This document shows, piece by piece, positions 17,261-25,619 of a stretch of DNA of 64,000 nucleotides; the first letter of the stretch is position 1, and each line of letters starts with the position of its first letter. This DNA comes from Sporichthyaceae bacterium. GTDB taxonomy: Bacteria; Actinomycetota; Actinomycetes; Sporichthyales; Sporichthyaceae. Location of the stretch: NCBI GenBank assembly GCA_036269075.1, contig DATASX010000118.1:19426-83425 (forward strand). The letters run 5' to 3'. Position numbers and translations under genes: made by a program. The notes beneath the pieces are model-generated. The model saw nothing but the letters and a program-made list of their open reading frames with translations, was not told the origin of the DNA and made no database searches.

Positions 17261-17968
17261 ATGGCCGACGCCGATCACTTGCGGCGCCTTGCCTACCTGA
17301 TGCTGGCGCCCAGTCTGGGTCGCCGGCGTCGGTTCGATCTGGCGAGCGCGGCTGCCGAGACCGCTGTGAACGCCGCCGACCAGGTCGCGGCGCTGGTTCG
17401 GGAGGTTCTCCGGGCATCGGCAGGCCGCACCGGGCTGGTCCTGCTGGAACGCGGTGAGGCCAACCGGGAACTGGCCGCGTTGCCGCCGGCCGCGCGCATC
17501 TCCTACGTGCTGGAGCACGCCGAAGGGCTCTCGACCGAGACGGTCGGCAAGGTGCTGCGCCGGGCCGAGGTGACCGACCCGGAGACCGCACTGGCGCTGG
17601 CGGCCAAGTCGCCGCTGGACCCGGCAGTGCTGGAAAGAGTTCAGATCCCCCAGCACGCAGGCCCGAGGGCAGCCGTCGTGGCGGCCTCTGTAGTCATCGC
17701 CATCGCAGCCGGGGTGGCCGTCCCACTGGTCGCGGTCGGTGGCCACGACAAGGCCACCGACACCGGCGTCTCCCGGCCGCTGCCCCCGGTAACGGCACCC
17801 GCGCCGGCCCCGCCGCCCCCGGCGGACCCGAGGACCACGGCCCAACTCGGCAGCCTGCTCGGGAAGATCGACCAACGCTTGCTCGGCGACACCGACGCGG
17901 CCGACCGGAAGCGCCTGGAGGCATTGCGCGACGCGGTCGCCGCCAAGCTGGCGCAATTGTCGCGATGA
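17261..17968 (+). CDS. Membrane protein with a sigma-region-4-like segment
   Basis: 235 residues. Residues about 1-120 are helical and include RELAALPPAARISYVLEHAEGLSTETVGKVL, which resembles the helix-turn-helix of ECF sigma region 4.2 but is degenerate. A single transmembrane segment follows (VVAASVVIAIAAGVAVPLVAV, about 138-158). The tail is a Pro/Ala-rich linker and a short helical end (RTTAQLGSLLGKIDQRLLG). The start is MADADHLRRLAYL. A GGGAAT-N17-GTAA pattern near 17149 could be an ECF promoter. A membrane-tethered regulator is speculation; I do not recognise a named family. Confidence 0.7.
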   Translation: MADADHLRRLAYLMLAPSLGRRRRFDLASAAAETAVNAADQVAALVREVLRASAGRTGLVLLERGEANRELAALPPAARISYVLEHAEGLSTETVGKVLRRAEVTDPETALALAAKSPLDPAVLERVQIPQHAGPRAAVVAASVVIAIAAGVAVPLVAVGGHDKATDTGVSRPLPPVTAPAPAPPPPADPRTTAQLGSLLGKIDQRLLGDTDAADRKRLEALRDAVAAKLAQLSR

Positions 17969-18211
17969 ATCCGGCGGGACCCCGTCGACCCGCGATTTCG
18001 GCCGGCAATCATCTGTGCTGTCCATCGGTCCGACGCCGTGCCGAAACCCGCGGTGCCGCGGCGACCCGGACGCAATGGCTGCGCCCTTCGCTGCATTCTT
18101 CTCCCCTTCGGCCGGCGTCCCCGGATACCGGCCGCACCTTTTTCACCCCGACGCGCCGAGGTGCCTGAAGCAAAGTCCGGCCCGCACGGTGATCTACTCG
18201 AAAGGAGCAGC

Positions 18212-18238
18212 ATGAACCCGAGAGGCGCCGCGGAATGA
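18212..18238 (+). CDS. Eight-residue leader ORF (MNPRGAAE) overlapping the lipoprotein start
   Basis: It has a strong AAAGGAG site five bases before its ATG. Its TGA (18236) overlaps the ATG (18235) of the binding-protein gene, which lacks a good site of its own. Translation of the lipoprotein probably depends on termination and reinitiation here. Confidence 0.55.
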   Translation: MNPRGAAE

Positions 18239-19821
18239 ATTTGATACGAGAACGCCGCAAGCTGGTCGCGACGATTCCCCTCGCCACTGGGGTCGTTCTG
18301 CTGACGGCAGCCTGCGGCACAACCCGGACAGTCACAGTCGCCCAGCCGGCGCCGGCGCCGCAGCAGGCCGCGCCGGCGCAGCCGACTTCGCAGGACACCA
18401 CGGCCAAGCTGATCGAGGCCGTCGCCGCGTACCTGGACTCGCAGGCCACGCCGAAGAAGGACCCCTCGCTCGACAACGTGAACAAGAAGGCCCTGCACGA
18501 CATCCTGGCCCAAGCCCACGCCGAGCAGGCCAAGGCCAAGGCCCCGGCTCCTCTGTCCACCGGAGTGAAGGCCGCCGCGGTGGCCCCGGCCGAGACCAAC
18601 ACACAGCAGCAGGACAACCAGAGCCGCTACGACAAGATGAACGGCGCCACGGACACCGGCGTCACCAAGGACGGCATCAAGCTCGGTTCGATCAACATGC
18701 ACGGCATGGCGCTGGGCAACGTGGTCACCGAACCGGTCGTCCGCGGCACGATGGCCACGATCCAGGCGGTCAACGACCGCGGGGGGGTGCTCGGCCGTCG
18801 GCTGTCACTGGTCGACTGCGACGACGGCCCGGGTGAGGTGTCCCGGGCCAAGTCGTGCCTGAAGAAGCTGGTCACACAGGACGGCATCTTCTCGATGATC
18901 AGCGGCATCGACTGGGCGACCGCGTCGATGCACGACGACCTGCACCAGTACGGACTGCCCTACGTCGGGTCCTGGGCCTACTCACAGACCGAGTGGCAGG
19001 ACCCGTACATGTTCCCCACGCACATGTCGATGATCCACGAGGCCATGGCCGGCGCGTACTGGGTGCGTGACGTCATCAAACCAAAGACCTACGGCCTGCT
19101 GTGCCTGACCAGCCCGGAGATGCAGTTGGCCTGCTCGCAGGTCCAGCACATCCTCGACGCCTCCGGCGCCAAGATGGTCAAGAAGGTCGACGTGGCGATC
19201 TCGGAGACCTCGCTGTCCGCTCAGGTGCTGGCCTTCCGGGCCGCGAACCCGGAGCACATCATCCACTACACGATCAACCCGGCGACCCTCGTCAAGTTCA
19301 TGGTCGAGGCCGCCCAGCAGGATTACTATCCGCCGAAGGGCGTCTCCGGCAACCACATGGCGGCCGAGGCGCTCGGCTCGTTCATCGGCAAGTGGCCGGT
19401 GAACCGCTACTGGACCAACACGACCTACCGGTTGTGGGGTCCGGAGTTCATGGCGGTCATGGAGCGGTACTCCAAGTCCAACATCGGCTTCACGCACCAC
19501 ATCGTCCAGGCCGCTTATGTCGGCGTGAACATGTTCGCCGAGGCTGCCCGCGAGGTCGGCCCGAACCTGACCCGGCAGCGGTTGATGGCGGCGCTGGGCA
19601 ACGGGCAGGTCTGGAAGACCGACTCGGCGATGGACCAGCAGTTCAGCTACACCCCCGCCGAGCGCGGCGGCTCCTTCGACGACCAGACGTGGAGCCACGA
19701 CGGGGCGCAGGGCCGGGAATTCATGTACAAGTACACCGACCCGAACACCACCTCCAAGCCGGACGGTTCGCCGTCGGGCTGGGATCTGGCCGACCAGGGT
19801 GTGATCCGCACAGACAAGTGA
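18235..19821 (+). CDS. Substrate-binding lipoprotein, type I periplasmic-binding fold (copy 1)
   Basis: 528 residues. The signal ends in the lipobox LTAAC (Cys26-27 region), so it is membrane-anchored. A helical 110-residue extension (KLIEAVAAYLDSQ, KKALHDILAQAHAEQAKAK) precedes the binding domain, which begins GVTKDGIKLGSINMHG and contains NDRGGVLGRRLSLVDCDDG as in branched-chain-amino-acid/amide-type binding proteins (LivJ/AmiC fold). No permease or ATPase gene is adjacent. It is very similar to the next gene, a tandem duplication. The start aligns with the paralog and is coupled to a leader ORF. Confidence 0.88.
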   Translation: MNLIRERRKLVATIPLATGVVLLTAACGTTRTVTVAQPAPAPQQAAPAQPTSQDTTAKLIEAVAAYLDSQATPKKDPSLDNVNKKALHDILAQAHAEQAKAKAPAPLSTGVKAAAVAPAETNTQQQDNQSRYDKMNGATDTGVTKDGIKLGSINMHGMALGNVVTEPVVRGTMATIQAVNDRGGVLGRRLSLVDCDDGPGEVSRAKSCLKKLVTQDGIFSMISGIDWATASMHDDLHQYGLPYVGSWAYSQTEWQDPYMFPTHMSMIHEAMAGAYWVRDVIKPKTYGLLCLTSPEMQLACSQVQHILDASGAKMVKKVDVAISETSLSAQVLAFRAANPEHIIHYTINPATLVKFMVEAAQQDYYPPKGVSGNHMAAEALGSFIGKWPVNRYWTNTTYRLWGPEFMAVMERYSKSNIGFTHHIVQAAYVGVNMFAEAAREVGPNLTRQRLMAALGNGQVWKTDSAMDQQFSYTPAERGGSFDDQTWSHDGAQGREFMYKYTDPNTTSKPDGSPSGWDLADQGVIRTDK

Positions 19822-19928
19822 GCCGAGCGAAGAGCGAACAGCGAGCCTGCGAGCCGTTCGGCTCTTCCGAGGCGATCGTAGTCTGTTGACCGCAGGGAAC
19901 ACAGACAAGTGATGCAGTGTCACAAACC

Positions 19929-19961
19929 GAGTGGGTCCCGCCGCATCGGCTGGGCCCACTC
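19929..19961 (+). terminator. Hairpin between the tandem lipoprotein genes
   Basis: GAGTGGGTCC pairs with GGGCCCACTC (one G-T) around a 13-base loop. It lies 108 bases after the stop of copy 1. Confidence 0.6.
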
Positions 19962-20066
19962 GTGCTTTACCGATCTTGCTCCGGCCCCGGTTCGGCTTGC
20001 GCCGCCTGGGAACCGAGCGGTGATCTACTTGTGAACGTAAGCATGAGCGCGGGGAGGCGTCGCAAG

Positions 20067-21668
20067 ATGAAACCGTTTTCTGACCGCCGCAAGTTGGTCG
20101 TGGCCATCCCGCTGACAGCGGGGGTCGTCCTGCTGGCCGCGGCCTGCGGTCCCACCCGGACCGTCATCGTGGCGCATCCGGAGCAGCCCACTGCGCCACC
20201 CGCGCCCGCGGGACCGAGCGCCGACAACACCGCCAAGCTCGTCGCCGCCGTCGCTGCCTACCTCGACTCGCACGCGGCACCGGGCAAGGACCCGGCCTTG
20301 GAGACAGCGAGCCAGAAGTCCCTGCACGCGGCACTCGCTGCGGCCCGGGCAGAGGTCGCCGCGGCCAAGACGCAACCGGCGGCGACGCAGGCCGCGCCGG
20401 CGTCGACCGGCGTCAAGGCGCAGGTCGCGCTCAAGCCGGAGGCCGCCTCCCAGCAGCAGGACAACCAGAGCCGCTACGACAAGATGAACGGCGCCACGGA
20501 CACCGGGGTCACCAAGAACGAGATCAAGCTCGGTTCGATCAACATGCACGGCATGGCGCTGGCCAACGTGGTCACCGAACCGGTGTACCGCGGGGCATTG
20601 GCCACGATCGCCTCGATCGACGACCGCGGGGGCGTGCTCGGCCGTCGGCTGTCACTGGTCGACTGCGACGACGGCGCCGGTGAGGTGTCGCGCGCGAAGT
20701 CGTGCCTGAAGAAGTTGGTCGGCCAGGACGGGATCTTCTCGCTGATCACGGCCCAGGACTGGGCCACCGCGTCGATGCACGACGACCTGCACCTGTACGG
20801 GTTGCCCTACGTCGGGTCCTGGGCCTACTCCCAGACCGAGTGGCAGGACCCGTTCATGTTCCCGACGCACATGTCGATGATCCACGAGGCCATGGCCGGC
20901 GCGAACTGGGTGCGCAACGTCGTCCACCCGAAGACCTACGGTCTGCTCTGCCTGACCAGCCCGGAGATGCAGTTGGCCTGCTCGCAGGTCCAGCACATCC
21001 TCGACGCCTCCGGCGCCAAGATGGTCAAGAAGGTCGACGTGGCGATCTCCGAGACCTCGATGGCCGCCTACGTGCTGGCCTTCCGGGCGGCCAACCCGGA
21101 CCACATCATCCATTACGTGATCAACCCGGCGACCGTGATCAAGTTCATGATCGAGGCCGCCCAGCAGGGCTACTACCCACCCAAGGGCGTCTCCGGCAAC
21201 CACTTGGCCGGCGAGGCCGTCGGTTCGTTCATCGGGAATTGGCCCGTCGGCCGCTATTGGGTGAACACCACCTACCGGCTCTGGGGCGCGGACTTCATGG
21301 CGGTCATGGAGCGGTACTCGAAGACCAACGTCGGGTTCACCCACCACATCGTCCAGGCGGCTTATGTCGGGGTGAACATGTTCGCCGAGGCTGCCCGCGA
21401 GGTCGGCCCGAACCTCACTCGGTCGCGGTTGATGGCCGCGCTGGGCAACGGTCAGGTCTGGAACACCGACTCGGACATGGACCAGAAGTTCAGCTACTCC
21501 CCCGTCGAACGTGGCGGGTCCTACGACAGCCAGACCTGGAGCGCCGACGACGCCCAGGGCCGGGAGTTCATGTACAAGTACACGAGCACGAACACCACCT
21601 CGAAGCCGGACGGGTCCCCGAACGGTTGGGAGCTCGCGGATCAGGGCGTCATCCACACGGACAAGTGA
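20067..21668 (+). CDS. Substrate-binding lipoprotein, type I periplasmic-binding fold (copy 2)
   Basis: 533 residues. MKPFSDRRKLVVAIPL aligns residue for residue with the start of copy 1, and GGGGAGG stands upstream, so I use this ATG rather than the one at 20043. Lipobox LAAAC, then the same helical extension (KLVAAVAAYLDSH) and binding domain (GVTKNEIKLGSINMHG, DDRGGVLGRRLSLVDCDDG). Divergence is concentrated in the extension; the binding domains share long identical blocks, including identical DNA. Two copies with no transporter suggest a shared remote permease or a sensory role. A strong terminator follows. Confidence 0.88.
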   Translation: MKPFSDRRKLVVAIPLTAGVVLLAAACGPTRTVIVAHPEQPTAPPAPAGPSADNTAKLVAAVAAYLDSHAAPGKDPALETASQKSLHAALAAARAEVAAAKTQPAATQAAPASTGVKAQVALKPEAASQQQDNQSRYDKMNGATDTGVTKNEIKLGSINMHGMALANVVTEPVYRGALATIASIDDRGGVLGRRLSLVDCDDGAGEVSRAKSCLKKLVGQDGIFSLITAQDWATASMHDDLHLYGLPYVGSWAYSQTEWQDPFMFPTHMSMIHEAMAGANWVRNVVHPKTYGLLCLTSPEMQLACSQVQHILDASGAKMVKKVDVAISETSMAAYVLAFRAANPDHIIHYVINPATVIKFMIEAAQQGYYPPKGVSGNHLAGEAVGSFIGNWPVGRYWVNTTYRLWGADFMAVMERYSKTNVGFTHHIVQAAYVGVNMFAEAAREVGPNLTRSRLMAALGNGQVWNTDSDMDQKFSYSPVERGGSYDSQTWSADDAQGREFMYKYTSTNTTSKPDGSPNGWELADQGVIHTDK

Positions 21669-21697
21669 GGATCGATCTTCCTACCTGAACCGGCTTC

Positions 21698-21712
21698 TGA
21701 CGTGGCGTCAGA
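21698..21712. repeat. Dispersed palindrome copy CTGACG-TGG-CGTCAG
   Basis: A perfect copy, in the gap between the copy 2 stop and its terminator; the following bases are ATCTG. Confidence 0.7.
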
Positions 21713-21717
21713 TCTGA

Positions 21718-21752
21718 AGTGGGGCCCGGCCGATTCGGCCGGGCCCCACTTG
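21718..21752 (+). terminator. Perfect 16-bp stem terminator
   Basis: AAGTGGGGCCCGGCCG, a three-base loop, and the exact reverse complement, 49 bases after the copy 2 stop. Confidence 0.85.
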
Positions 21753-21780
21753 TTCACCCCACCAGCCGTTCGACGCCGCT

Positions 21781-21799
21781 ATAGGTTAGCCTTACCTAA
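21781..21799. promoter_or_regulatory. Iron box (DtxR/IdeR operator)
   Basis: ATAGGTTAGCCTTACCTAA matches the IdeR/DtxR consensus TTAGGTTAGSCTAACCTAA at all but two or three of 19 positions. It lies 27 bases upstream of a DtxR-family gene, so iron-dependent autoregulation is likely. Confidence 0.85.
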
Positions 21800-21825
21800 C
21801 CATAGGTGCCATAAGGCGGTGTCGT

Positions 21826-22515
21826 GTGAAGGGCCTGATCGACGCCCAGGAGATGTACCTGCGCACGATCCTCGAGATCGAGGAGGAGGGGGCCCGACCG
21901 CTCCGGGCGCGCCTGGCGGAGCGGCTCGGCCAAGCCGGACCGACCGTCGCCGGAACGGTCGCGCGGATGGAACGCGCCGGCCTGGTCCGGATCGAGGACG
22001 ACCGCCACCTCGAGCTGACCCGCAAGGGCCGCTCCCTCGCGGTCCGGGTGATGCGCAAGCACCGGCTGCCCGAATGCCTGCTGGTTCACGTGATCGGGAT
22101 GGACCCCGGGGAGGTGCACGAGGAGGCCTGCCGATGGGAGCACGTGATCTCCGAGACCGTCGAACGCCGGCTGCTCGAGATTCTCGGCCACCCCACCCAC
22201 TCCCCCTACGGCAACCCGATCCCCGGTCTCGACGAGCTCGGCGACGGCCCGACCGTGCCCGCGGAAGCCCTGATCCAGCCCCTGCACCAGGTGACCGGAG
22301 CGGAGGTCGAGGTTCTCGTGCACCGCATCGACGAACCGCTGCAGGCCGACCACGACCTCATGCGCGACCTGTGGCGAGCCCGCATCCGGCCGGGCGAGAT
22401 CGTCGCCTGCCGGCCCGACTCCGGCCGGGTCCTGGTCGGGCGATCCGGCGAGACGATCGAACTGGGGGCCGAGCTGGCCGCCCACATCCACGTAGAGGTC
22501 ATGGCCGAACGCTGA
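21826..22515 (+). CDS. DtxR/IdeR-family iron-dependent repressor (paralog 1)
   Basis: 229 residues. The metal ligands keep canonical DtxR numbering: Met10, His79, Glu83, His98, Cys102, Glu105 and His106. The helix-turn-helix is RLGQAGPTVAGTVARMERAGLV and the C-terminal SH3-like domain is present. The start is GTG just downstream of a strong iron box. It should bind Fe(II) (or Mn) and repress uptake genes. A second full-length family member lies at 36370, so this may be a specialised or duplicate regulator. The recognition helix has VAG where paralog 2 has VSQ, so their sites may differ. Confidence 0.9.
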   Translation: MKGLIDAQEMYLRTILEIEEEGARPLRARLAERLGQAGPTVAGTVARMERAGLVRIEDDRHLELTRKGRSLAVRVMRKHRLPECLLVHVIGMDPGEVHEEACRWEHVISETVERRLLEILGHPTHSPYGNPIPGLDELGDGPTVPAEALIQPLHQVTGAEVEVLVHRIDEPLQADHDLMRDLWRARIRPGEIVACRPDSGRVLVGRSGETIELGAELAAHIHVEVMAER

Positions 22516-22567
22516 ACCGCGGCTTAGGGTGAACCCGACGTTCCCGTCCCACAAATAGGAGGCCTCC

Positions 22568-23329
22568 GTGACCGGACAGCTTGCCGACCGCGTTGCCGTG
22601 ATCACCGGAGCAGGCCGCGGAATCGGCCGCGCGATCGCCGAGGCGTTCGACGCCGAGGGCGCGATCGTGGTGGTCTCCGACATCGACGAAGGCGCGGCCA
22701 AGGAGGTCGCCGCCACGTTGAGCCGGGCCGAGGCAGTCGCCTGCGACGTGCGCGACGAGGCCGCGGTGCAGGCGCTCATCCGCGGCACGGTGGAGCGGCA
22801 CGGCCGCGTGGACGTCAGTGTGGCCAACGCCGGCATTGCGATCGTGAAGCCGCTGGCGGAGACCTCGCTCGCGGAGTGGCGGGCGGTGACCTCGGTCAAC
22901 CTCGACGGGGTGTTCCTGACCGTGCGGGAATCCGCGCTGGCGATGGCCGCCGCCGGCGGCGGCTCGATCGTGGTCCTCGGCTCGATCACCGCGCTGCGCG
23001 GCTCCCCACTGATCGGCTCCTACGCCGCGACCAAGGCCGCCGTGGTGAACCTGACCAAGACCGCGGCCACCGAGTTCCGGGCCCACGGCGTTCGGGTCAA
23101 CGCGTTGCTGCCGACGTTTATCGGCACCGACCTGGTCAACGAGAACATCCCGACGTTCAGCGCCGCGCTGGGCGGCGACTTCATTCCGCTGATCGAGCAG
23201 AAGCAGGTCCGGATGGGCGAGGTCGGCGACATCACGCCGTTGGCCGTCTACCTGGCCAGTGACTCCTCGAAGTTCACCACCGGTTCGGACTTCGTCGTCG
23301 ACAACGGGTGGACCGCTTCGCTGCTCTAG
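22568..23329 (+). CDS. Short-chain dehydrogenase/reductase (FabG-like)
   Basis: 253 residues, classical SDR. Cofactor motif TGAGRGIG (13-20), NAG at 87-89, catalytic Ser139, Tyr152 and Lys156 (YAATK). Asp38 and Asp40 after the second strand (VVVSDID) favour NAD over NADP. The GTG start has a strong AGGAGG site, and a TAGGGT box lies upstream near 22526. The substrate cannot be told from sequence. Confidence 0.9.
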   Translation: MTGQLADRVAVITGAGRGIGRAIAEAFDAEGAIVVVSDIDEGAAKEVAATLSRAEAVACDVRDEAAVQALIRGTVERHGRVDVSVANAGIAIVKPLAETSLAEWRAVTSVNLDGVFLTVRESALAMAAAGGGSIVVLGSITALRGSPLIGSYAATKAAVVNLTKTAATEFRAHGVRVNALLPTFIGTDLVNENIPTFSAALGGDFIPLIEQKQVRMGEVGDITPLAVYLASDSSKFTTGSDFVVDNGWTASLL

Positions 23330-23402
23330 GGCACAGCTCGCAGGTCGGACACATCCGACTTAGGGTGTAAGCCTGTCTCCCGACCGCGTTTGCGAGGCCC
23401 AG

Positions 23403-24455
23403 ATGAGAACGCACCGCAGCATCCGCATGACTGGCCTGGCCGCACTGGTGATCGCCGCGGCGACACCGGCGTTAGTCGAGCGGGCAGAGGCCGCCCCGAC
23501 CGGCGTCACGTCGCTGCCGATCGCCTTCCGCGTCCACAACACCAACACCTCTGACGTCGACTGCGTCTCCGACGACAAGGCCTACGACGTGGTCGGGCAC
23601 ATCGCCGGACCCGCGGCGCTCATCCGGGGCGGACGGATCCCCGCCGCGACCCTGTACCTGCACGGCGACGCGGTCGACGAGAGCATGTGGCGCTACTCGA
23701 AGGTCCCCGGCTACGACTACGCCGCCGACCTCGCCGGACGCGGCCTGGTCTCGGTGACGATCGCCCGCCTCGGGTACCCGGGCAGCGGCAAGCCGGACGG
23801 CAACGACCTGTGCTTCGGCAGCGAGGCCGACGTGGCCCACCAGATCATCACCGAACTGCGCAGCGGTGCCTACCAAGCAGGCGGAGGCGGGAACGCACCA
23901 CGCATCGACAAGCTCGCCCTGGCCGGACACTCGGCCGCAGGCTTCATCGCGCAGGCCGAGGCGTACTCGTACAACGACATCGCGGCGCTGGTCGTGGTGG
24001 CATCGGGTGAGTTCGTCACCCCGCGCGTGCCGGCGGCGGTCGGGGAACAGCAGGTGCGGTGCTCCGGTTCCGGCGACGGGTACGCGTTCATCGAGGGCAC
24101 CGACGCCGAGGCCGCGGCAGATTTCTTCCACGACGCCGACCCGGCGATCGTCGCCGACGTCTCCGCGCACCGCCCGGAGGACGCGTGTGGCGACCTCGCC
24201 AACGCTCCGGCGGGGATCCAGGCCGACCTCCAGAAACTGCGCGAGGTCAAGGTGCCGGTCCTGGTGATCACCGGTGCGAACGACGCGTTCTTCGCCCAGC
24301 CCGAGCAGCAGGCGAAGCTGTTCAGCGGCAGTCCGGACGCCACCGGCGTCACGCTGCCCGACACCGGCCACGCAATCACGCTGGGACACACCGCCGGTGC
24401 CTTCCGCGACAAGATGGCGGCCTGGCTGCAGGCACACGGCCTGGGCAGCGCGTGA
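23403..24455 (+). CDS. Secreted alpha/beta-hydrolase
   Basis: 350 residues with a signal peptide (TGLAALVIAAATPALVERAEA). The catalytic triad is visible: nucleophile Ser177 in GHSAAG, Asp294 in GAND, His323 in DTGHAI. TLYLHGDAVDESMW holds the oxyanion region. Four or more cysteines could form disulfides in an exported enzyme. It probably acts outside the cell on an ester or lipid; the substrate is unknown. A TAGGGT box at 23361 is a likely -10. The FMN enzyme gene begins 10 bases after the stop. Confidence 0.87.
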   Translation: MRTHRSIRMTGLAALVIAAATPALVERAEAAPTGVTSLPIAFRVHNTNTSDVDCVSDDKAYDVVGHIAGPAALIRGGRIPAATLYLHGDAVDESMWRYSKVPGYDYAADLAGRGLVSVTIARLGYPGSGKPDGNDLCFGSEADVAHQIITELRSGAYQAGGGGNAPRIDKLALAGHSAAGFIAQAEAYSYNDIAALVVVASGEFVTPRVPAAVGEQQVRCSGSGDGYAFIEGTDAEAAADFFHDADPAIVADVSAHRPEDACGDLANAPAGIQADLQKLREVKVPVLVITGANDAFFAQPEQQAKLFSGSPDATGVTLPDTGHAITLGHTAGAFRDKMAAWLQAHGLGSA

Positions 24456-24465
24456 TCATTGACCC

Positions 24466-25542
24466 GTGGACTGCGACGCACTCGAGGCAAGCGCCCGAGA
24501 ACAGCTGACCCAACTCGCCTACGACTACTACGCGGGCGGGGCCGACGACGAGATCACGCTGGCCGAGAACGTCGCGGCCTGGCGGCGTATCCGGTTACGG
24601 CCGCGGGTGTTGCGCGACGTCAGCGCGATCGACACGGCGACCACCGTGCTGGGCACGGCGGTGACGGCTCCGGTCCTGGTCGCCCCGACCGCCTACCAGC
24701 GACTGGCGCACGACGAGGGTGAGCGGGCGACCGCTCGCGGCACTGCAGCCGCCGGCACCCTGCTGATCGTCTCGACCTTGGCCACGACCCGACTGGAGGA
24801 CGTCGCGACCGCCGCCCCCGACGGGGTGCGGTGGATGCAGATGTACCTCCAGCGCGATCGGAGCGTCAGCGCCGAACTGGTCGCTCGAGCGGTCGCGGCC
24901 GACTACCGGGCGCTGGTGCTCACCGTCGACCTGCCGGTGGCCGGGCTGCGGCGGCGCGACGAACGCAACGGCTTCACGTTGCCGCCGGGCCTGAGCCTGG
25001 CCAACCTCGGGATCACCCACCCGGACATGCCGATGGGCGGGTCGGCATTGGCCGCCCACGTCCGCCAGGACTTCACCGCCGCGATCACCTTCGACGACAT
25101 CGGTTGGCTGGCCGAGATCTCCGGCCTGCCGGTGGTGGTGAAGGGCGTGCTGCGGGGCGACGACGCCGCGGCCGCCGTCGCTGCCGGCGCGGCCGCGGTC
25201 GTCGTCTCCAACCACGGCGGGCGGCAGTTGGACGGGGCGATCGCCACCGCCGAGGCGCTGCCGGAGGTGCTCGACGCGGTCGGCGACCGCGCCGAGGTCT
25301 ACGTCGACGGCGGGATCCGCGGCGGCACCGACGTGCTCAAGGCGCTCGCGGCCGGTGCGCGTGCAGTCCTGCTCGGGCGGCCGGTGATCTGGGGCCTGGC
25401 CACCGGCGGGGCCCCCGGGGTGCAGGCGGTGCTGGACGGCTTCGTCGACGAACTGGCCCGGGCGATGGCGTTGTGCGGGGCTGCCGACATCGCCGCGCTG
25501 ACTGCCGACCTGCTGGCGCCTACGGACCTCAAGCGTTTCTGA
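24466..25542 (+). CDS. FMN-dependent alpha-hydroxy-acid oxidase / L-lactate dehydrogenase family
   Basis: 358 residues, TIM-barrel FMN enzyme. Family motifs: VLVAPTAYQRLAHDEGE, VLTVDLPVAGLRRRDERNG, and the active-site SNHGGRQLDG with catalytic His250 followed by the FMN-phosphate loop VDGGIRGGTDVLKAL. It oxidises an L-2-hydroxy acid (lactate, glycolate, mandelate or similar) to the keto acid. The GTG start is 10 bases after the hydrolase stop and lacks a clear ribosome binding site. The stop lies inside a CTGACG-CAG-CGTCAG palindrome. Confidence 0.9.
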   Translation: MDCDALEASAREQLTQLAYDYYAGGADDEITLAENVAAWRRIRLRPRVLRDVSAIDTATTVLGTAVTAPVLVAPTAYQRLAHDEGERATARGTAAAGTLLIVSTLATTRLEDVATAAPDGVRWMQMYLQRDRSVSAELVARAVAADYRALVLTVDLPVAGLRRRDERNGFTLPPGLSLANLGITHPDMPMGGSALAAHVRQDFTAAITFDDIGWLAEISGLPVVVKGVLRGDDAAAAVAAGAAAVVVSNHGGRQLDGAIATAEALPEVLDAVGDRAEVYVDGGIRGGTDVLKALAAGARAVLLGRPVIWGLATGGAPGVQAVLDGFVDELARAMALCGAADIAALTADLLAPTDLKRF

Positions 25543-25553
25543 CGCAGCGTCAG
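25539..25553. repeat. Dispersed palindrome copy CTGACG-CAG-CGTCAG
   Basis: A perfect copy; it contains the TGA stop of the FMN oxidase gene. Confidence 0.7.
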
Positions 25554-25619
25554 GCCCGCCGAGCCTGATGTCGTTTTTCAGCTGGACGGTACCGCCGTCA
25601 GCGAGGCAGGCTGGTCTGC

